A DNA stretch of 23,443 bases, taken from contig JALNWG010000033.1 in NCBI GenBank assembly GCA_023231005.1, forward strand, positions 1-23,443. Direction: 5' to 3'. Positions 8,464 to 17,000 of the stretch are shown one piece after another; the first letter of the stretch is position 1, and each line of letters starts with the position of its first letter. The notes under the pieces were generated by a model that was not told the origin of the DNA, did no database searches, and worked only from the letters and a program-made list of their open reading frames with translations. The position numbers were made by a program, and so were the translations under genes. This stretch comes from Bacteroidales bacterium (lineage in GTDB: Bacteria; Bacteroidota; Bacteroidia; Bacteroidales; FEN-979).

Positions 8464-8839
8464 CAATCTTTTTTCTAACTATTCATTTCCTGTAAATGGT
8501 TGCAGGAAAAAAGCAGTATTCCTGTTTTCTTTCCCTGTTTCATTTTTTCTGTTCATTCAGAAAGATTTGTGTTTATATGCTGATTTCCCCATCAAATCGA
8601 TGCGAAAACCATTAATTATCTATAGATACAGTTTCCTTCTCTCCTGATAATATTTTTTCTATTGTCTGGCAAACAGCCAATTAAAGAACATTGATAAAAT
8701 AAACAATAAGATCATTAATCCCGATTTATTGAAAGATATTCTGATCTTAAAATATGAATTGTAAGAATGGTGATGAGAAAAAATATCTGGTAAAACAACA
8801 AAAAACAATAACAAAACATAATATACATTAAAATAATGT
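8464..8839. other. AT-rich intergenic region between the Ntn amidase and the membrane protein gene
   Basis: No supported gene. It holds a probable terminator near 8487-8530, a perfect 12-bp palindrome TATCTATAGATA at 8617-8628, and a 13-mer (TGATCTTAAAATA, 8742-8754) also found at 7387-7399 just before the amidase gene. It ends at a strong -7 box at 8840. Confidence 0.6.
8503..8530 (+). terminator. Probable terminator of the Ntn amidase gene
   Basis: CAGGAA (8503-8508) pairs with TTCCTG (8519-8524), followed by TTTTCTTT. An upstream TTCCTG at 8487-8492 can pair with the same CAGGAA, giving two alternative hairpins. It lies about 40 nt past the amidase stop on the correct strand. The stem is only 6 bp. 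Confidence 0.45.
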
Positions 8840-8847
8840 TATATTTG
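8840..8847 (+). promoter_or_regulatory. Bacteroidota -7 promoter element (TATATTTG)
   Basis: TATATTTG is a perfect match to the TAnnTTTG -7 consensus used by the Bacteroidota primary sigma factor. No clear -33 TTG precedes it in the A-rich stretch. Transcription would begin near 8853-8856, leaving a leader of roughly 12-15 nt before the ATG at 8868. This rules out the in-frame GTG at 8850 as the start. Confidence 0.6.
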
Positions 8848-8867
8848 TTGTGCTAAAACCAATCACC

Positions 8868-9656
8868 ATGAAAAAGACAAATGAAATTAAGGAAGTCTTT
8901 AAAATCTTCCAGAATAAGGAATCATTTTTCAGTGAGATCAACATCAAACAATCAAACAGGCTGATTCTAAATCAGATTTTGATCATCAGTCTATTCGCTT
9001 TTCTCTATGGTGCTGTGATGGGCAGCTCCCATAGTTTGATTCAGTCCATTGTTGCAGGGATAAAAATCATTGTTCTATTTCTTTCCACAGTGATTATCTG
9101 TTTTCCATCCTTTTTTATTATCCAGCAGGTTCTTGGTTCAAAAATGAGTGTAAGACAGATGATGATTATTGTGTTAAGTGGGTTGGTTTTAACATCAACT
9201 ATTGCAATTTCGTTTACCCCTATTGTGATTGTGTTTCAAATCACCGGGGGGAATTATCATTTTTTGCAACTACTTCATGTGGCTATTTTCATATTTGCTG
9301 GTATTTTTGGAATGCGACTTATGGTTGATGCACTAAAGTATGCATGTGAGAATAAAGACATATATCCCAAGATTGGAGTTAATGTATTTAGAATATGGAT
9401 CATCATCTTTGCGTTTGTTGGAATTCAATTAGCTTGGAACCTCAGGCCGTTTCTTTGTGAAAAAAATGAGGAGTTTAAGATTTTCAGAAAATATGAAGGT
9501 AATTTTTATACAGCCATCGTATACTCAGTTGAGCAATTAGTATCTCCGACCGGGAATCCTGAAAAAGAAAAAATCAATAAAGCATACTCAAATACGGACT
9601 CAGCAAATCAACAGAGGAAAGACACTACTGAAATCCTAAAATTGCTTAAGAAATAA
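8868..9656 (+). CDS. Polytopic membrane protein of unknown function
   Basis: 262 residues from the ATG at 8868. An in-frame GTG at 8850 would overlap the promoter and add six residues, so it was rejected. There is a charged N-terminal cytoplasmic stretch (1-30), then about five hydrophobic segments at roughly 34-52, 60-84, 98-125, 133-150 and 172-192. A hydrophilic, Asn/Lys-rich tail of about 65 residues follows. Conserved-looking loops are YGAVMGSSHSLIQSIVAGIK (47-66), TGGNYHFLQLLHVAIF (126-141) and WNLRPFL (190-196). I do not recognise a characterised family. It is not obviously a transporter of a named class and no catalytic motif is seen. Its stop is only 3 nt before the HTH gene, so the two form an operon driven by the -7 box at 8840 and probably act in one process. 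Confidence 0.8.
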   Translation: MKKTNEIKEVFKIFQNKESFFSEINIKQSNRLILNQILIISLFAFLYGAVMGSSHSLIQSIVAGIKIIVLFLSTVIICFPSFFIIQQVLGSKMSVRQMMIIVLSGLVLTSTIAISFTPIVIVFQITGGNYHFLQLLHVAIFIFAGIFGMRLMVDALKYACENKDIYPKIGVNVFRIWIIIFAFVGIQLAWNLRPFLCEKNEEFKIFRKYEGNFYTAIVYSVEQLVSPTGNPEKEKINKAYSNTDSANQQRKDTTEILKLLKK

Positions 9657-9659
9657 ATT

Positions 9660-9854
9660 ATGGAGGAGATTATGACGCTGGAAGAGGTCGCAAAGTATTT
9701 GAAACTGAAACCTCAGACAATCTACACATGGGCTCAGAATGGAAAAATTCCGGCAGCTAAACTTGGGAAAGAGTGGAGGTTTAGAAAGTCGGTCATTGAT
9801 AAATGGTTTAACCAGCATATTGACGAGAAGTATTCGGAATTCATAGAAGAATGA
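9660..9854 (+). CDS. Small excisionase/MerR-like helix-turn-helix DNA-binding protein
   Basis: A 64-residue protein consisting of one winged HTH of the HTH_17 (excisionase/MerR N-terminal) type. The core is MTLEEVAKYLKLKPQTIYTW (residues 5-24), and KIPAAKLGKEWRFRKSVIDKWF follows with the typical wing and the W-R-F-R-xx-I-D-x-W signature. Two starts are possible: ATG 9660, 3 nt after the membrane-protein stop, or ATG 9672, which follows a strong GGAGGAG (9662-9668) and would give the canonical MTLEEVA start (60 residues). I give the longer form, but the internal one is equally credible. Such proteins may be phage/ICE excisionases or small regulators. No integrase or att site is near, and the tight coupling to a membrane protein suggests a regulator. 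Its DNA target is unknown. Confidence 0.88.
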   Translation: MEEIMTLEEVAKYLKLKPQTIYTWAQNGKIPAAKLGKEWRFRKSVIDKWFNQHIDEKYSEFIEE

Positions 9855-9888
9855 TTTAGAGAAATCGGTCAAATGAGGTAATTGCTGT

Positions 9889-9905
9889 AATCGGTTTTTC
9901 CGATT
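9889..9905. terminator. Hairpin between convergent genes, possible weak terminator
   Basis: AATCGG (9889-9894) and CCGATT (9900-9905) form a 6-bp stem around a T5 loop, in the 57-bp gap between the convergent HTH gene (plus) and DUF1214 gene (minus). Neither side has a proper T run, so it is a weak call. Confidence 0.35.
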
Positions 9906-9911
9906 TGATAT

Positions 9912-10970
9912 TTAAAATTCCATCAGCTCCATCACAGGAGGTTTGGGCATTTCTTTGGCGAGGAGCCAGCGGCAGAAGATGATACCTTCGTTATAGCCGG
10001 CGGTGAGCATGCTGTTGTGGGCATCAACGGGTTTATGTCCGAGATAAATGGTGTAGCTGCCATCGGGATTGGGTTTTGCGTTGCCTTTGTTTACACAAAC
10101 CTTGTAATTCATATAATCCATACTCTGCATCAGGAAGTTCCAGGTTTGTATTCCCCAGTAGCAGCATTCGGGGGAGGAGAAAGAGATTTTCAGATATTGG
10201 TTGGGGGCAAGTTTGAAACGGCCCAGGCAATAGATGTTATCGGGAGTGCCCCAGCCTTTCTGGTTAGGCATAAAAGGGAAAGGAGGGAAAAAACCGTTAA
10301 CCGGGAATGGTGCTGCCATCGGAGAAGTCCATGTGGTATGTTGGATGAAGGTGGTCATGATTCGGATGCGGCGCGCAAGTTCATCATCATCAAGAGGTAA
10401 GGGAGGTTCTACTGGTTTGAGGTTTTCGATATGCAGATCACTTTCGCGGCTGTTGAAGCGGTCGAAGAAGTATTCGCGGGTGATCAGGTTTACGGCATCG
10501 GGATCAAGTTTGAACTGGTTTTTCCCGGCAGGTTCAGGGGTGAACAGGATCTCGAAACTTCCGTCGGCTTCGAATTCAATTTGCGTATGATTGATGTTAT
10601 TGCATATTCTTTCGGCCATCTCCCCGTCGGGTTTTCCTCCGTAAACAGTGAAGGAGAGATAGCAACTGTCGTATCGTTTTCCGTGGATACGGTATGCCTG
10701 ATCGCTTCTGATTTGGGTAAAATAGTAGGCCGAATCGACATTGTCGCCCAGGAGCTTATGATAGCGCGAGGTCATGGGCATGAATACCGGGCGGAGCGGG
10801 TCGTTGAAAAGATAGAGTTCCAGCGCGCTTTTTGTGAGTTGTAGCAGATGCTGGTAACCATCTACTTTGCCCTGTATATCGAGGTTCTTGGCGGGATCCA
10901 GGAAGGTGCCATCTGCGGTTCTGATTACTTCTAAAAGAGTGTCGATGGCTTGCTTGCTTTTAAATTCCAT
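9912..10970 (-). CDS. DUF1214-domain protein paired with a sulfotransferase
   Basis: 352 residues, no signal peptide or membrane segment, so probably cytoplasmic. The C-terminal part (about 240-345) resembles DUF1214: WGTPDNIYCLGRFKLAPNQYLKI (240-262), YWGIQTWNFLMQSMDYMNY (271-289), and NPDGSYTIYLGHKP...GYNEGIIFCRW (301-334). The N-terminal part (about 45-170) is beta-rich, as in DUF1254/DUF1214 proteins. No biochemical role is established for this domain and no catalytic residue is evident. It begins 6 nt after the sulfotransferase stop, so the two are cotranscribed. The inference is that it handles, binds or further modifies the same substrate as the sulfotransferase. The two genes look somewhat richer in G+C than those around them. 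Domain assignment is from motif recall, not a search. Confidence 0.8.
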   Translation of the reverse strand: MEFKSKQAIDTLLEVIRTADGTFLDPAKNLDIQGKVDGYQHLLQLTKSALELYLFNDPLRPVFMPMTSRYHKLLGDNVDSAYYFTQIRSDQAYRIHGKRYDSCYLSFTVYGGKPDGEMAERICNNINHTQIEFEADGSFEILFTPEPAGKNQFKLDPDAVNLITREYFFDRFNSRESDLHIENLKPVEPPLPLDDDELARRIRIMTTFIQHTTWTSPMAAPFPVNGFFPPFPFMPNQKGWGTPDNIYCLGRFKLAPNQYLKISFSSPECCYWGIQTWNFLMQSMDYMNYKVCVNKGNAKPNPDGSYTIYLGHKPVDAHNSMLTAGYNEGIIFCRWLLAKEMPKPPVMELMEF

Positions 10971-10976
10971 GTTGTT

Positions 10977-12221
10977 TTAGTTTAAGGTAGATAAAAATTC
11001 GTTGTATTCAGTGAATTTCGAGTTGATCAGGTCACGGCTAAGCCCGAAATCTTCAGCCGTATATTCATGAATTCCAAACTTGTTTCTGGGATATTTTTCG
11101 AGGAATGATTTGAACCTGTCTACTGTTGTAGCGGGGAGATCCCATCCGAAATGATCATAAATCATTTGAGCAGTTTGAATGAAGTTGGTTGAAAAGTTTT
11201 CGAATTTCAGATCAAGGATTTGGTTTTCACGATTCAGTGATTTGCGGTTGTGGAGGAAGCGTTTGAAGTAAATACTCCAGATTTCCATCTGGTCTCTGCC
11301 AGTCCGGTGGGGATCTTCATGATCGGTATATAAACTGCGTGTAGAAGAGAGCGTACTCGCTGTAGAAACGATTGCTACCGAGGGATCACGGTGGGTAATG
11401 ATCAGTTTGGCATCAGGATAAACCGCAAACAGTTCGGGAAGCCGCATCAGGTGCATGGGGGTTTTCAGCAACCAGCGCTCGCTTTTCACTCCTCCGCTTT
11501 GAAGATATTGCAGGAAACGTTTGTGAAAACGCATGGTTGCCAGGCGGTCGGCATGATTGGAGATCCAGTCAGCGTAAGTAGGAATATATAGTTGAGCCAC
11601 AATTTGTATCGTATTGAAATCAAACGCATCGATACTGATACATTCCTGTGGAAGCAAGGCTTCCATGTGATGTTTTTTCTGGAAGTCAGGTACCAGTTTG
11701 AACAGTTGATCGAATTCTTTCCTGATCGTCCGAATCTGGGGATTGTCGTGGAATGTTTCGGGAGTAGCTGGAGGATAGGGTAAAAGACATTCCCAGGCTA
11801 AGGGTGAGCGGTGAGCCGGATCTTCATGCAGCATATTGTGCAGTATGGTAGTGCCAGTACGCGGCAGTCCCACGATAAACACCGGGTTTTCAACCGGGGT
11901 TTTCTCAATCGAAGGATCATCAGCCAGCACCTGTTCGATTTTATACCGTCCGTAAAGCGTCCGTTCCAGGAGATTTTTAATTGCCATTGAGCCAAAGGAG
12001 TTCATCATAGCTTCATCATTGATCGATTTCACCATGATCCTAAGACCCTCTTCAACCTGCGGAAGGTTTTGTGAAAACCCTGCTTTTTGCTGGGCTTTCC
12101 TGATCATATCATCAGCATTCAGCCGGAAGGGGTCCAGCCCTATTGTTTTACATGTTTTACCCAGTGCATTGATCAGTTTGAGCGTACGAGAGCGCCCCAC
12201 ATATAGTGTTTGCCTTCCCAT
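10977..12221 (-). CDS. PAPS-dependent sulfotransferase family protein
   Basis: 414 residues, probably cytoplasmic. The family transfers a sulfonate group from 3'-phosphoadenylyl sulfate to a hydroxyl or amino group of a small molecule, lipid or glycan. The 5'-phosphosulfate-binding loop is VFIVGLPRTGTTILHNMLHE (114-133, with Arg121, Thr124 and Thr125). Lys253 in WLLKTPMHL and the 3'-phosphate-binding segment ITHRDPSVAIVSTAS (275-289, Arg278 and Ser286) complete the site. DLKFENF at 337-343 is typical of the C-terminal region. Length and motif order fit the Sulfotransfer_3 branch, often described only as sulfotransferase family protein. The acceptor is unknown. No cysC/cysD/cysN genes for PAPS supply are in the window. 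The DUF1214 gene follows 6 nt downstream. Confidence 0.92.
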   Translation of the reverse strand: MGRQTLYVGRSRTLKLINALGKTCKTIGLDPFRLNADDMIRKAQQKAGFSQNLPQVEEGLRIMVKSINDEAMMNSFGSMAIKNLLERTLYGRYKIEQVLADDPSIEKTPVENPVFIVGLPRTGTTILHNMLHEDPAHRSPLAWECLLPYPPATPETFHDNPQIRTIRKEFDQLFKLVPDFQKKHHMEALLPQECISIDAFDFNTIQIVAQLYIPTYADWISNHADRLATMRFHKRFLQYLQSGGVKSERWLLKTPMHLMRLPELFAVYPDAKLIITHRDPSVAIVSTASTLSSTRSLYTDHEDPHRTGRDQMEIWSIYFKRFLHNRKSLNRENQILDLKFENFSTNFIQTAQMIYDHFGWDLPATTVDRFKSFLEKYPRNKFGIHEYTAEDFGLSRDLINSKFTEYNEFLSTLN

Positions 12222-12394
12222 GATTTTCTGTAATTCAATACAGCAAAATTAATTTTTTTACTGACGTAGGGAAGCGGTGTCCAATATTGTGTGGCAACAA
12301 AAATCCTACAATCCGTGTGGCAGCGTCAATTCCTTTTTCCCAGATCAATAAAAATCCTTATGAAAAAGATTTAAATTCATCGCTCTTTATCCCC

Positions 12395-13410
12395 TCACTG
12401 GTCTTTAACGCACCTTACAGATTGAGCTCCATTATCAGAAGTGAAATAACCTCGCCAAACTCCGGCATCCCAATCAGATAGTTGCCGGATCATCAGATCG
12501 TTTATATTGTAAGTCCACCATGTACAATATTCCCTCAATAAGTAAAAATAACAACCCTGATACCTACATCCATAGAACCCACTCCCTTTGGCTGAAAAAC
12601 CATAAATATCTTTCCCTTCACCGAAATACCATTCCGGACCAACAACTTTTAATTTGTTGCTGATCGTACCTCTGTATCTGAACCAACCACTTGCTGTGCT
12701 TTTGGTCATTCCGGCCGCTATTTCAAGTTTTAACCAATCCGAATCATTAGGAACGTGCCAGCCATTCGGACATATCCCCTGTATAATATCTGGATAGGGA
12801 GGAGAATCAACATCCAGCGCAGACCGGGCAGTGTATAGTTTGCCATATTGAGCGCCCAATGCAGGATCGTTATTATAATCAAAATAATTTTTTGAGTTTT
12901 TTGTTATGATGACGGTATCTGATTTAAGCCTTGATATTGAAACATCCTGGAGTAACCGTACACAAGTAATATTCTGGTCACTGCCCATCACTTTGAATGT
13001 CGATCCGTTTATTCCAACAACATACATCCCCGCCGGGCCAATAGAGAAATCAAGAATATTGTTCACATCAGCACATTTCATGTTGGCATGATAGATTATT
13101 TTGCCCATGATATCATAGACATTGATATGAAGAAAATCAGTCGCCGGAAGGGAAACCTGAACCTGGAGTTTCCCGGGCATGTTGACTGATTCACGGAATT
13201 TAGAAGGGATAATTTCGCGGGTACCCACAGAAAGGTGGCATACCGCGTTGTTCTCATATTCTCCTTCATCCAGCACTGTGAACCAATCTGCACCGTATGG
13301 TACACATTGCCATCTATATCGGTCACCGTGCTGGTTCCACAGGTAAACGATTGGGCGTTTGCCAGCACAAAACCAAAAACGAATGTTGTTATTATCATTA
13401 ATGTTTTCAT
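12395..13410 (-). pseudogene. Frameshifted mosaic FISUMP-domain exported protein
   Basis: The ATG at 13408-13410 opens a signal peptide (MKTLMIITTFVFGFVLANAQ) and the start of a FISUMP domain (VTDIDGNVYHTVQIGSQCWM, residues 29-48, then KENMRTTRYA). That frame loses sense near 13237 and stops at 13096. The continuation is open in another frame down to the stop at 12395. It holds a beta-rich module (GKLQVQVSLP ... FLHINVYDIMGKIIYH ... GPAGMYVVGING) and then the second half of FISUMP (YNNDPALGAQYGKLY, GICPNGWHVPNDSDW, final SVRCVKD). So a frameshift and roughly 350 bp of unrelated module split the two FISUMP halves. A GTG at 13276 would only be a false start for the second part. It could be a sequencing error at one base, but the module in the middle of FISUMP favours a recombination product. 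FISUMP function is unknown; it is common in secreted Fibrobacter and Bacteroidota proteins. Confidence 0.75.
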
Positions 13411-13421
13411 GATATGTATGT

Positions 13422-13616
13422 TTATTCCGTGAGAATCATTCTTTTGGTGTCAATTTCCCTGCTATCAACAAGGAGGGTGTAAAGATACATGCCCGGTTTG
13501 AATTCATAACCGTAAATGGTGATTTGACCATTTGCCCCCAAAGCATTATAAGTTTTAAGAAGGGTACCTTGCATATTGAAAATCATAATAGAAATTTCTT
13601 TAACATACGATAATAG
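13422..13616 (-). pseudogene. C-terminal sorting-domain remnant of a deleted gene
   Basis: Reading the minus strand, about 64 codons end at a TAA (13422-13424). They encode KEISIMIFNMQG, then GQITIYGYEFKPGMYLYTLL and DSREIDTKRMILTE. This is the closing sorting-type beta domain typical of Bacteroidota cell-surface proteins, in particular those with an S74/tail-fibre chaperone-like domain, which end in a D-T-K-R-M-I-L motif. An in-frame stop at 13617-13619 cuts it off, and no start codon or upstream domain exists before the adhesin gene. It ends 11 nt before the FISUMP pseudogene. It is a gene tail whose body has been lost. Confidence 0.7.
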
Positions 13617-13619
13617 TTA

Positions 13620-14043
13620 ATTATTGTATTGAAAATGTATTGAAAAATTTATAATCATTGAAATTTGATTCCTAGTATTGCATAGTTTTCATATAGAAAG
13701 TTTGTTGATAGATAAGCGTAAAATTCAGATAAAGAGTGTATTAAGGAGAGTTTTATTTTCTGTGACCTTCAATTACAGAAATCTGTAAAACGGAGGGGAT
13801 ATTATGGTCTAACAAGCAGAAAAAGAACGGACTCTATGGACTCGTTCTAATAAAAACGTGCACTTTTGGTGCATGGGAAAAACTAATGTTGTTAAATGAA
13901 GGATTTTTTTGGTATAATTAATGGTGATTTGAATATTCAATCAAGGAATTTCTTGGTTCAATTAATTCTCTTGACCAATTAACTCCAGTGAAATTAAGAT
14001 TATTTTGTCGTTTGTGTTGTATTTATGTTGATAGCATTAAAAA
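13620..14043. other. AT-rich intergenic region downstream of the adhesin gene
   Basis: No coding sequence was recognised on either strand. It contains the terminator-like hairpin at 13824-13848 and a small hairpin TGCAC/GTGCA near 13860-13875. The rest looks like decayed sequence joining the adhesin 3' end to the gene remnants. Confidence 0.5.
13824..13848 (-). terminator. Possible terminator downstream of the adhesin gene
   Basis: AGAACG (13824-13829) pairs with CGTTCT (13843-13848). On the minus strand the stem is followed by TTTTT (complement of 13819-13823). It is about 195 nt past the adhesin stop, farther than usual, and the 6-bp stem with a 13-nt loop is modest. Confidence 0.4.
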
Positions 14044-17000
14044 TCAATCACACAAACACCTCACCGGAAATGCATTTGCCCTACTCGAAGGGTACATTGA
14101 TACCGAATAATCATATACATTCAACCCATGTGATATCCCTTTTGTGGCATTCCACGGTGTGGATGACCAGAAAAGGGTGGCAAACCCATTAAAACTCCAA
14201 CTTGAATTCAGATAAAATACTCCGCTGGTCAGCGCTTTGAATCCTGTAATAATTGAATCCTGTAATGGTTTACCTGCAAAAGCCTTGCCCAAGTAAAAGT
14301 TAAACAGGGTCGTCCAATCATTCTCAGTCGGAACATGCCAACCAGGTGGACATAACCCTTGTCCTGCCGGGGTGTCGTCATATTTCATCATCTCATCCCA
14401 TTGGTAAAGTCCACCGTTATTTGTACAATTGAGCGGGTTGTCATTGTAACAATATTTTTCGGCGATGCAGTTGTCAAATTGAACATGACTGGGTGTGATC
14501 TGGTTTCCATAATTCAGATTTGCTGCCATCCAGCACTGAGTGCCGATCTGAACAGTCGGGTAGGTCTTGGAATCCCGGATGTCTGTCAGGTTATTTCCAC
14601 AGGTAAAAGATGCTGTGGATTGAACAATGATTGTATTCGTTTTGTTTGCACTGCATAAAGATACATTCGTGTAAGTATAAACCATGCTTTTCAATCCTGT
14701 CCCCGCAATGGAAGGTGTGAAAATTCCGGTTACGGAATTGACACCCGGTCCTGAATAGGTTCCGCCCAAAGGAATACCCCCCCTGAGTTTATATGGCTTT
14801 GCATTGACTGTGGTAAGCGTATCAAAACAAGAGGTAAAAACAACAGTCGGGGCTAATGTCCCGAGCATGATAATCTTTGCAGAACTTGCCGGATTCTCGA
14901 TTACACAGTTCAGGTTTGAAATCATGACACAACGAACGCTATCGCCGTTGACAGGCGAATAGGTATAGGTTGGTGAATTGCCGCCTACGTTGGTTCCTTT
15001 TACTTTCCATTGATAAGTAGGTGAGGGTCCTCCATTAACAGGAATTGCTGTGTAAGTTACCGGGTTTCCTAGGCAGAATGGGTTTGCCGAAGGGGAAATG
15101 GAGATGCTAACCGGTAAAAGAGGATTTACAACCATGTTAATCGGAATTGAAAAAGCAGGATTTCCGATCGGACAGTTCGCATTAGATGTCAAAGCGCAGG
15201 ATAGGGCATCACCATTTATTGGTGTAAAATTGAATACTGGCAAATTACTACCGGTATCTATTCCGTTGACTTTCCACTGGTAAATCGGAATGGTACCACC
15301 ATTGGTCGGCATAGCATTAAACGTAACAGATGTTCCGGCACAAACTGGATTGGCCGAAGTTGAAACTGCAACACTTACAGGTTGGAGTGGATTGACCACC
15401 ATTGTGATTGAATTAGAAGTAGCAGGATTGTTGGAAATACAAACGGAGATACTAGAAGTAAGTAAACATGTTACGATATCGCCGTTAGTCGGACTAAATG
15501 TAAAAACCGAACTATTCGTCCCTGCATTAGAGTCATTAACTTTCCATTGATAGGTAGGCAAAGTACCCCCATTTACAGGCGTCGCTGTATAGGTTACCGG
15601 GATTCCTGAACAGATTGAATTTGCTGACGAGAGAATGGAAATATTGACTGGCAAACCTGATTTTGTTAATAACCTAATGGTATCGCGGCCAATGCATCCA
15701 TTATTCCCAGTTACATTAGCCACATATGTTCCGGGTTGCGCTGTTGTATATGTCTGTCCGGTTCCGATGTTTGTTTGCCCGAGCGTAAGATTATCCCATG
15801 AATAGGTACAGCCGGAGCAAAAACCGGCATTAAAAGTATGTGTCTCCCCTGCACATATCGAATCATCGGTTCCCAGGTTGACAACCGGTGTTGGGAAAGC
15901 AGTTACATTCACCGTGTCATAAAAAGTACAGTTTTTATAGTGCATGATCACCGAGTAACTCCCGGAAACCTTCGCCTCAATGGTTTGACTTGTTGCACCA
16001 GTATTCCAAAGGTAAGCAGTCATACCTGCACCTGCATCCAAACTTACGCTATCGCCGGAACATACTCCTCTATCTGGTCCTAAACCGGTTGCAGAATAAA
16101 CTGACACATGAACAGTATCGGAATCATTGAAGTTGCATGGTGAAACAGGAACTGTAACCCAATAAGTACCGGTGTCGTGTACATAAATCGATGATGTTAT
16201 TTGACCCGTATTCCATTGATACCATGACTTCCCTGGACCGGCATCCAATAAAGTGCTGTCGCCAGCACATATTGAAACTTGACCACCAAGATAAATCGGA
16301 GTGTAATTTATATTCGTAATCACAATGGTGTCACTTAACGTGCATGATGCCGAAATTTTTTGCACCCAGTAAGTGCCAGCAGAGGTAACATTAATTGTGC
16401 GTGAAGTAGCACCGGTATTCCAAAGGTATTGGAGGGTGCCAAAACCGGCATCAAGGAGAATTGTATCTCCTAAACAAAGCATGCGGTCCGGACCAAGATT
16501 TAAACCTGAGTAATTTGTGTAGGTACTTGTCCGTAAACCACCCCATTGTAATTCGTTGATGGCTGAAATCTGAAAATTTCCAGTGGAATTACTATATGTT
16601 AATTGTCCCACTGAAGGATTTTCAAATCCATAATAACCCCATTGATTCCCCGTTGAGGGAATTAATATAAAGTTAGAAGGGATCATCTGAGCTTGAATTA
16701 TAGGATTGGAACAGGTGAAATTTGCGCAATCTACTGTTTTACAAAGTGCAGTAATCGTATATGCATCTCCAATTCCATACGGTCCTGTGCGTGCAAATGT
16801 TACATGGTAAGATCCTGTACATGACAAAGGAGCAATTATTTCTCCGGCAACTTCTGAAGAACCTTTAAAATCTTTATAAAAGAGATATACTTCAACGGGA
16901 TTACTACTCTGAATAAAAGAGGGCAAATAAGAAGTTATCATGTGTTTGATAACCTCGCCACGGTTTAAATTACCAATTACAGAACCATCAATTGAAATGG

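Noticed and set aside
8850..8867. GTG start six codons upstream of the membrane-protein ATG
   Set aside because: It lies 3 nt after the TATATTTG -7 box, where it would precede or coincide with the expected transcript start; the ATG at 8868 fits better.
10017..10844. Overlapping plus-strand open frames opposite the DUF1214 gene
   Set aside because: Low-complexity translations without leaders or motifs, antisense to a gene with recognisable domain signatures.
12288..12330. GTGTGGCA occurring twice within 40 bp upstream of the sulfotransferase
   Set aside because: Two copies of an 8-mer are not enough to claim a repeat array, direct-repeat operator or CRISPR.
12340..12380. AAATC/GATTT hairpin downstream of the FISUMP pseudogene
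   Set aside because: A weak 5-bp AT-rich stem without a clear T run; not called as a terminator.
13096..13276. Two independent genes starting at 13410 and at a GTG at 13276
   Set aside because: The first frame contains the N-terminal and the second the C-terminal half of one FISUMP domain, so they are one broken gene.
14863..16503. Regularly spaced repeats that might suggest a repeat array or CRISPR
   Set aside because: They are in-frame protein-coding PKD-like and Ig-like modules of the adhesin, not short identical repeats with unique spacers.
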